This document shows, one piece after another, positions 11,579-15,087 of a DNA stretch of 15,087 nucleotides. Made by a program: the position numbers and the translations under genes. Each line of letters begins with the position of its first letter. Positions within the stretch are counted from its first letter, which is position 1. Under the pieces are notes generated by a model. The model made no database searches, was not told the origin of the DNA, and saw nothing but the letters and a program-made list of their open reading frames with translations. Source of the stretch: Clostridiales bacterium (GTDB lineage Bacteria; Bacillota; Clostridia; Oscillospirales; QAMX01); NCBI GenBank assembly GCA_003149835.1, contig QAMX01000144.1, positions 1 through 15,087 on the forward strand, given 5' to 3'.

Positions 11579-13021
11579 ATGAAAAAATGGTTTGGCGCAA
11601 TCATTATCACGTTTCTCGTCCCGGTGTTCGCGCTGTTTTTTGTCTCCCTGTTCGACGTCGACGCGACCGAATCGGAGGACGAGAACCGAAAGCTGGCGAC
11701 CATGCCGGAGCTGACGGCGAAATCGCTGTTAAACGGGAGTTTCAGCGAAGAATTTGAGACCTATTATTCCGACACCTTTCCGTTCCGCGAGCGGCTGCTC
11801 GGCGCGAGCCGCGCCATCAACGGCTTTTACGCGCTGAGCTTCGGCGGCGAATCGAGCATCATCATCGACGGGGACAAGGACTGGGAACAGGGCGGCTCGC
11901 TGATTGATTTCAGCGACACCGCGCAGCAGACCACGACCGCAACGCCGCAGACGACGCCTGCGCCGGCCACGTCGTCCGATACCGCGCCCGTCACCACGCC
12001 GCCGGTCGTCACCACGCCGCCGGCGACGCTGATGACCTCGTGGATCGAGGTGCAGCATCCGAACCCCGACGAGGTCACGGATAGCGGCGAGGACGCGACC
12101 GACACCGGCGCGATTCTCATGCTCGGCGACGCGGCCATGGAATACTATTACGGCGTCGACGATTCGCTCGAATACTACGCCGCGGCGATCAACCGCGTTC
12201 AGGAGCTGCTGCCCGAGGTGCAGGTCTACGCGATGTTCTGCCCGACCTCGATTGAGTTCAACGCGCCGTCGAAGTATCAGGCCGGCATCCGCTCGCAGCT
12301 CCGCGCCATGAATTACGCCTATTCGCACCTCGACGTCGGCATCGTGCCGGTCAACACCTGGTCGGCGCTGTACGAGCACCGCGACGAGTATATCTATTTC
12401 CGCACCGACCACCACTGGACGCAGCGCGGCGCCTATTACGGCTACCGCGCCTTCTGCGAGGCCGCCGGCCTGACGCCCAACGACCTCTCCGACTATGAAA
12501 CCGGAACGGTCGCCGACTTCGTGGGCACGATGTACGGCTACACCAAAAACTATCCGCAGAGCGACCGGCTCTTAAATCACCCTGACACCGTCGAATATTT
12601 TCTGCCGCTGAACCCGTCGAACATGACGATCTACCGCGACGCGGCGCTCACGGGCGGTGTGGAGCGCAGCGTCATCGCCGATCCGGAATATATGGCGGGG
12701 CAGAAAAAGAGCGCCAAATACATGATGTTTATCTGGGGCGACAACCCGGTGACGCACATCGTCAGCGAGACGGTGAAAAACGGCCGCGTCCTGCTGGTCA
12801 CCAAGGAATCCTACGGCAACGCGCTCGTGCCGTTTCTGACCGATCACTTCGAGGAGATCTACGTCATCGACCCGCGCTCCTTTAACGGCGACGGCGAACC
12901 GACTCTGAACGTCGTCGATTTTGCAAAGGAGCACGGCGTCACGGATTTCCTCTGTGTCAACTACGCGTTTTCAGCCGCCCCGTCGTTTATGAAAATCTTC
13001 AACCAGATGCTGCCGGAATGA
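11579..13021 (+). CDS. DHHW/AlgJ-like SGNH acyltransferase partner
   Basis: A 480-residue single-pass protein of the DHHW family, related to AlgJ and AlgX, which act with an MBOAT protein in polysaccharide O-acetylation. A signal anchor occupies about 5-26. The family signature FRTDHHWTQRGAYYGYRAF is present, with DHHW at 277-280. KESYGNALVPFL supplies the likely nucleophile Ser411, followed by EEIYVIDPR; Glu replaces the more usual Asp before this Ser. A Thr/Pro/Ala-rich linker (about 117-152) interrupts the region between the N-terminal segment and the catalytic fold. The ATG at 11579 is preferred over upstream frames because it directly precedes the signal anchor; AGGGG lies 12 nt before it. 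It follows the MBOAT gene in the same operon. Together they should form the transmembrane acyl relay and extracytoplasmic transfer step. Confidence 0.9.
   Translation: MKKWFGAIIITFLVPVFALFFVSLFDVDATESEDENRKLATMPELTAKSLLNGSFSEEFETYYSDTFPFRERLLGASRAINGFYALSFGGESSIIIDGDKDWEQGGSLIDFSDTAQQTTTATPQTTPAPATSSDTAPVTTPPVVTTPPATLMTSWIEVQHPNPDEVTDSGEDATDTGAILMLGDAAMEYYYGVDDSLEYYAAAINRVQELLPEVQVYAMFCPTSIEFNAPSKYQAGIRSQLRAMNYAYSHLDVGIVPVNTWSALYEHRDEYIYFRTDHHWTQRGAYYGYRAFCEAAGLTPNDLSDYETGTVADFVGTMYGYTKNYPQSDRLLNHPDTVEYFLPLNPSNMTIYRDAALTGGVERSVIADPEYMAGQKKSAKYMMFIWGDNPVTHIVSETVKNGRVLLVTKESYGNALVPFLTDHFEEIYVIDPRSFNGDGEPTLNVVDFAKEHGVTDFLCVNYAFSAAPSFMKIFNQMLPE
11990..12025 (+). repeat. Two 18-bp repeats in the Thr/Pro linker
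   Basis: GTCACCACGCCGCCG occurs twice at an 18-bp period, encoding VTTPPV and VTTPPA within the Thr/Pro-rich linker of the DHHW-family protein. Such repeats can change copy number by slippage and so alter linker length. Confidence 0.7.
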
Positions 13022-13056
13022 ACGACCGGACGGAAAAAATACCGTTAAAATGGGGC

Positions 13057-13062
13057 GGAGGG
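13057..13062 (+). promoter_or_regulatory. Ribosome-binding site deciding the ANT(6)-like start
   Basis: GGAGGG lies 8 nt before the ATG at 13071, only 2 nt before the ATG at 13065, and inside the frame that would open at 13050. It therefore selects 13071, which also matches the N-terminus of ANT(6) enzymes (MRxExxM). Confidence 0.75.
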
Positions 13063-13070
13063 CGATGAAA

Positions 13071-13937
13071 ATGCGGTCTGAACAGGAAATGTATGAGCTG
13101 ATTCTCGGCTTTGCAAAGGCGGACGAGCGCGTGCGCGCGGTGATTCTCAACGGCTCCCGCGCCAACCCGAACGCGCCGAAGGACAAATATCAGGATTTTG
13201 ACATCGTATATGTGGTCCGGGATTTTTCATCCTTTACCGCGGACCACGGCTGGATCGACGTCTTTGGCGAGCGGCTGATGCTGCAAATGCCGGAGGCGAT
13301 GCGCGACCCCTCCGGCGCGGGGCATTTTAACTGGATGATGCTGTTTGGCGACGGAAACCGCCTGGACCTGACGCTTGTTCCCATCGAAAAGCCGGAGCTG
13401 ATCGGCCGCGACAGCGAAAGCGTCGCCCTGCTGGACAAGGACGGGATTCTCCCGCCTTTTCCGGCCGCAAGCGACAGCGACTATTATGTGAAGCCGCCAG
13501 ACGCGCTCTTTTTCTTTTCCTGCTGCAACGACTTCTGGTGGTGTCTGCAAAATGTCGCCAAGGGCATCGCGCGCGACGAGCTCCCCTATGCGATGACGAT
13601 GTTCCACGGCGTCGTGCGCGAAAACCTGCACGACATGCTCGCGTGGTATATCGGCGCGGAAAACCGTTTCCACGTTTCCGCGGGGAAGATGGGCAAATAC
13701 TTCAAGAACTATCTGCCGCCGGAAATGATGAAAAAATACGCGGCGACCTATTCGGACAGCCGTTATGAAAACCTCTGGGAGGCGGTTTTTGCCGCCTGCG
13801 AGCTGTTCCGCGAGGCGGCGCTCGCGGTGGCGAAAGCGTTGGGCTTTGCCTATAACCGGCAGGACGACGCCAATATGACCGCCTATCTCGAAAGCGTGAG
13901 GGCTGAAAGTCGCGGGCGCTCCGGCGGCGAAGCCTGA
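13071..13937 (+). CDS. ANT(6)/AadE-like aminoglycoside nucleotidyltransferase
   Basis: A 288-residue protein of the streptomycin 6-adenylyltransferase family; resistance members transfer AMP from ATP to the 6-OH of streptomycin. The nucleotidyltransferase domain shows LNGSRANPNAPKD (27-39), the metal-binding Asp42 and Asp44 in QDFDIVYVV, and a third acidic residue in RLDLTLVP (Asp99). Further family blocks are WIDVFGERLMLQMPEAM, LLDKDGI, CCNDFWWCLQNVAKG, WYIG, GKMGKYFKNYLP and SRYENLWEAVFAACELFREA, all with close counterparts in ANT(6)-Ia as I recall it. Length is normal. It starts 49 nt after the DHHW gene with no terminator or clear promoter between, so read-through from the acylation operon is possible. 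Its GC-rich codon use fits the neighbours and no mobile element flanks it, so it looks resident. Whether it confers resistance is not shown by sequence. Confidence 0.9.
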   Translation: MRSEQEMYELILGFAKADERVRAVILNGSRANPNAPKDKYQDFDIVYVVRDFSSFTADHGWIDVFGERLMLQMPEAMRDPSGAGHFNWMMLFGDGNRLDLTLVPIEKPELIGRDSESVALLDKDGILPPFPAASDSDYYVKPPDALFFFSCCNDFWWCLQNVAKGIARDELPYAMTMFHGVVRENLHDMLAWYIGAENRFHVSAGKMGKYFKNYLPPEMMKKYAATYSDSRYENLWEAVFAACELFREAALAVAKALGFAYNRQDDANMTAYLESVRAESRGRSGGEA

Positions 13938-14010
13938 CGCTTCCGCCATACAAATACAATCGCTGAATCAAACGCGTCCGCAGAGGATGACATGCTCCGG
14001 CGAATTCTTT

Positions 14011-14041
14011 TTGAAAAAACGCCTATGGCGCGGAATATAAT
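14011..14041 (+). promoter_or_regulatory. Likely promoter of the glycosidase gene
   Basis: TATAAT (14036-14041) is a perfect -10, with TTGAAA (14011-14016) upstream at a long 19-nt spacing. The expected transcription start near 14048 would be almost at the ribosome-binding site GGAGG (14049-14053), giving a very short leader of about 15 nt before the ATG at 14063. Confidence 0.55.
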
Positions 14042-14062
14042 CACAAACGGAGGATGCTTTAC

Positions 14063-15082
14063 ATGAAATTTGCAGACAGCGATTTTCCCAAGTGGCAGGC
14101 GGAGCACTGGAAGGACGCGCCGCAGAACCCGGTCATCGGCTATTTTGAAACGCCGGAGGCCGGCTACGCCATCGGCGACCCGCAGATTTTGATCCCCGGC
14201 GAATTCGATTCGCAGTGGCACGCTTTTTATCACGGTTTTTATAAGGATTTCCAGCCCTTTTACCACCATCTCGTCTCCGACGACGGGCTGGCGTGGAAGC
14301 TGAAAAACAAATGGCCGTGGCGGGTCAACCCGTCGTTTCTGTTCCACGACGGCGACCAGTGGATCCTCTACTACACCTGTATTACCACCAAGGAACAGTG
14401 GGACCGCTATGAGGCGCACAACATCATCTGCGCCAAGACGAGCCGCGACCTCGAAACGTGGAGCGGGCCGGTCGAGCTTTTGGCGCCGGAGCTGCCGTGG
14501 GAGCGGGAGTATATGCCGCTGGGCTATGTGTCGATTGAGGCGCGCAACCCCTGCGTCGTCAAGCTGGCGGAGAACAAATACCGGCTGTATTACAGCGCCG
14601 GGACGGTCAAGCTCGACAAATGCGGCTATGAGGAGCCGAAGTATATCAGCTTTGCCGACGCCGAGTCGCCGCTCGGCCCGTTTGTCAAGCACGGCGAGCC
14701 GATTTTAGCGCCGGACGAGACGATCTGGTACCGCAACCTCGGCGCCGGCGCGATCAAGGTCTTCGGCTACGGCGACAAATACGTCGCGCTGTATAACTCG
14801 ATCTATACCGACGCGGCCGGCTATCAGCATTCGGCCATCAACGTCCTGCTCAGCGGCGACGGCGTCGAATGGCAGGAGGCGCCCTATAACCCGATTCTGC
14901 CTCCGGCCGGCGACGAGGGCTGGAAGGGCGCGTTTGTCTACCAGCTCGACCTGGTGCGCTGGGCGGGCGGCCTGCGCATCTATTACAACGGCCGCGACAA
15001 ATGGCAGGACGGCATTGAGCAGATCGGCTTGTCCGTGCTCGAAAACGACGAAACGCCGGTCAAAAAGCTCTGGGATCTGTAA
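14063..15082 (+). CDS. GH43/GH32/GH130-superfamily beta-propeller glycosidase
   Basis: A 339-residue protein with the repeated blade pattern of five-bladed beta-propeller glycosidases or phosphorylases. Blade-like units are IGDPQILIPG (about 37-46), VNPSFLFHDGDQWILYY, SIEARNPCVVKLAENKYRLY (about 157-176), YRNLGAGAIKVFGYGDKYVA, and FVYQLDLVRWAGGLRIYYNG. The acidic residues in GDPQ and in IEARNP are candidate catalytic residues, by analogy with GH43 and GH32. No signal peptide or membrane helix is visible, so it should act in the cytoplasm, on imported oligosaccharide or an intracellular sugar intermediate. The ATG at 14063 is preferred over 14054, which would begin inside the GGAGG-ATG stretch; GGAGG is 9 nt upstream. 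The superfamily is likely; the family number and substrate cannot be assigned by eye. Its place beside an envelope-glycan locus may be meaningful or incidental. Confidence 0.75.
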   Translation: MKFADSDFPKWQAEHWKDAPQNPVIGYFETPEAGYAIGDPQILIPGEFDSQWHAFYHGFYKDFQPFYHHLVSDDGLAWKLKNKWPWRVNPSFLFHDGDQWILYYTCITTKEQWDRYEAHNIICAKTSRDLETWSGPVELLAPELPWEREYMPLGYVSIEARNPCVVKLAENKYRLYYSAGTVKLDKCGYEEPKYISFADAESPLGPFVKHGEPILAPDETIWYRNLGAGAIKVFGYGDKYVALYNSIYTDAAGYQHSAINVLLSGDGVEWQEAPYNPILPPAGDEGWKGAFVYQLDLVRWAGGLRIYYNGRDKWQDGIEQIGLSVLENDETPVKKLWDL

Positions 15083-15087
15083 CGCGC

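Noticed and set aside
10057..11703. 548-codon minus-strand open frame over the MBOAT gene
   Set aside because: It is antisense to a clear MBOAT gene, and its sequence is Arg/Glu/Asp/His-rich without domains. It is a high-GC shadow frame.
13923..13946. Possible terminator around the ANT(6)-like stop codon
   Set aside because: GAAGC-CTGAC-GCTTC forms only a 5-bp stem with a bulged extension and has no T tract.

Overview
The window reads as chromosomal DNA from a GC-rich anaerobic Firmicute, most likely class Clostridia (Oscillospirales-like). The evidence is a high GC content throughout, Shine-Dalgarno sites of the GGAGG type, a BlaI/M56 regulator pair of clostridial type, and a YfhO-family protein plus a DHHW-family protein, both typical of that group. 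The taxonomy is an inference. No rRNA, tRNA, CRISPR array, insertion sequence, integrase or phage gene was seen.

Layout. (1) 59-1198, plus strand: tgt, the tRNA-guanine transglycosylase of queuosine biosynthesis, closed by a terminator. (2) 1255-1600: a more AT-rich gap with no convincing gene, ending in a perfect 16-bp terminator that has no assigned gene. (3) 1607-3676, plus strand: an autoregulated BlaI-type repressor and M56 membrane protease pair. A TACA/TGTA-type operator palindrome fills most of the -35/-10 spacer and covers the -10. The protease carries a C-terminal domain unlike the beta-lactam sensor of BlaR1. (4) 9760 down to 3733, minus strand: a complete transcription unit with promoter and terminator. 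It encodes a GtrA-type flippase, a DPM1/CsbB/GtrB-type polyprenyl-phosphate glycosyltransferase, a YfhO-family GT-C glycosyltransferase and an SGNH (GDSL) hydrolase. (5) 9844 to 13021, plus strand, divergent: an extended -10 promoter, a hairpin-rich leader of about 170 nt, an AlgI-type MBOAT O-acyltransferase, and a DHHW/AlgJ-type SGNH partner. (6) 13071-13937: a nucleotidyltransferase closely resembling ANT(6) streptomycin adenylyltransferases. (7) 14063-15082: a cytoplasmic five-bladed beta-propeller glycosidase of the GH43/GH32/GH130 superfamily, with its own likely promoter.

How it may work together. Regions 4 and 5 look like one cell-envelope decoration locus read outward from a shared 420-bp control region. 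The GT2 enzyme would load a sugar on undecaprenyl phosphate, the GtrA protein would flip it, and YfhO would transfer it to an extracytoplasmic polymer. This is the three-component scheme known for CsbB-YfhO-YngA on Bacillus lipoteichoic acid. The MBOAT/DHHW pair would O-acylate a sugar outside the membrane, and the SGNH hydrolase may remove or edit acyl groups. The individual families are well known. Their joint, divergently controlled arrangement as a glycosylate-and-acylate system is the most interesting proposal here, and it is an inference.
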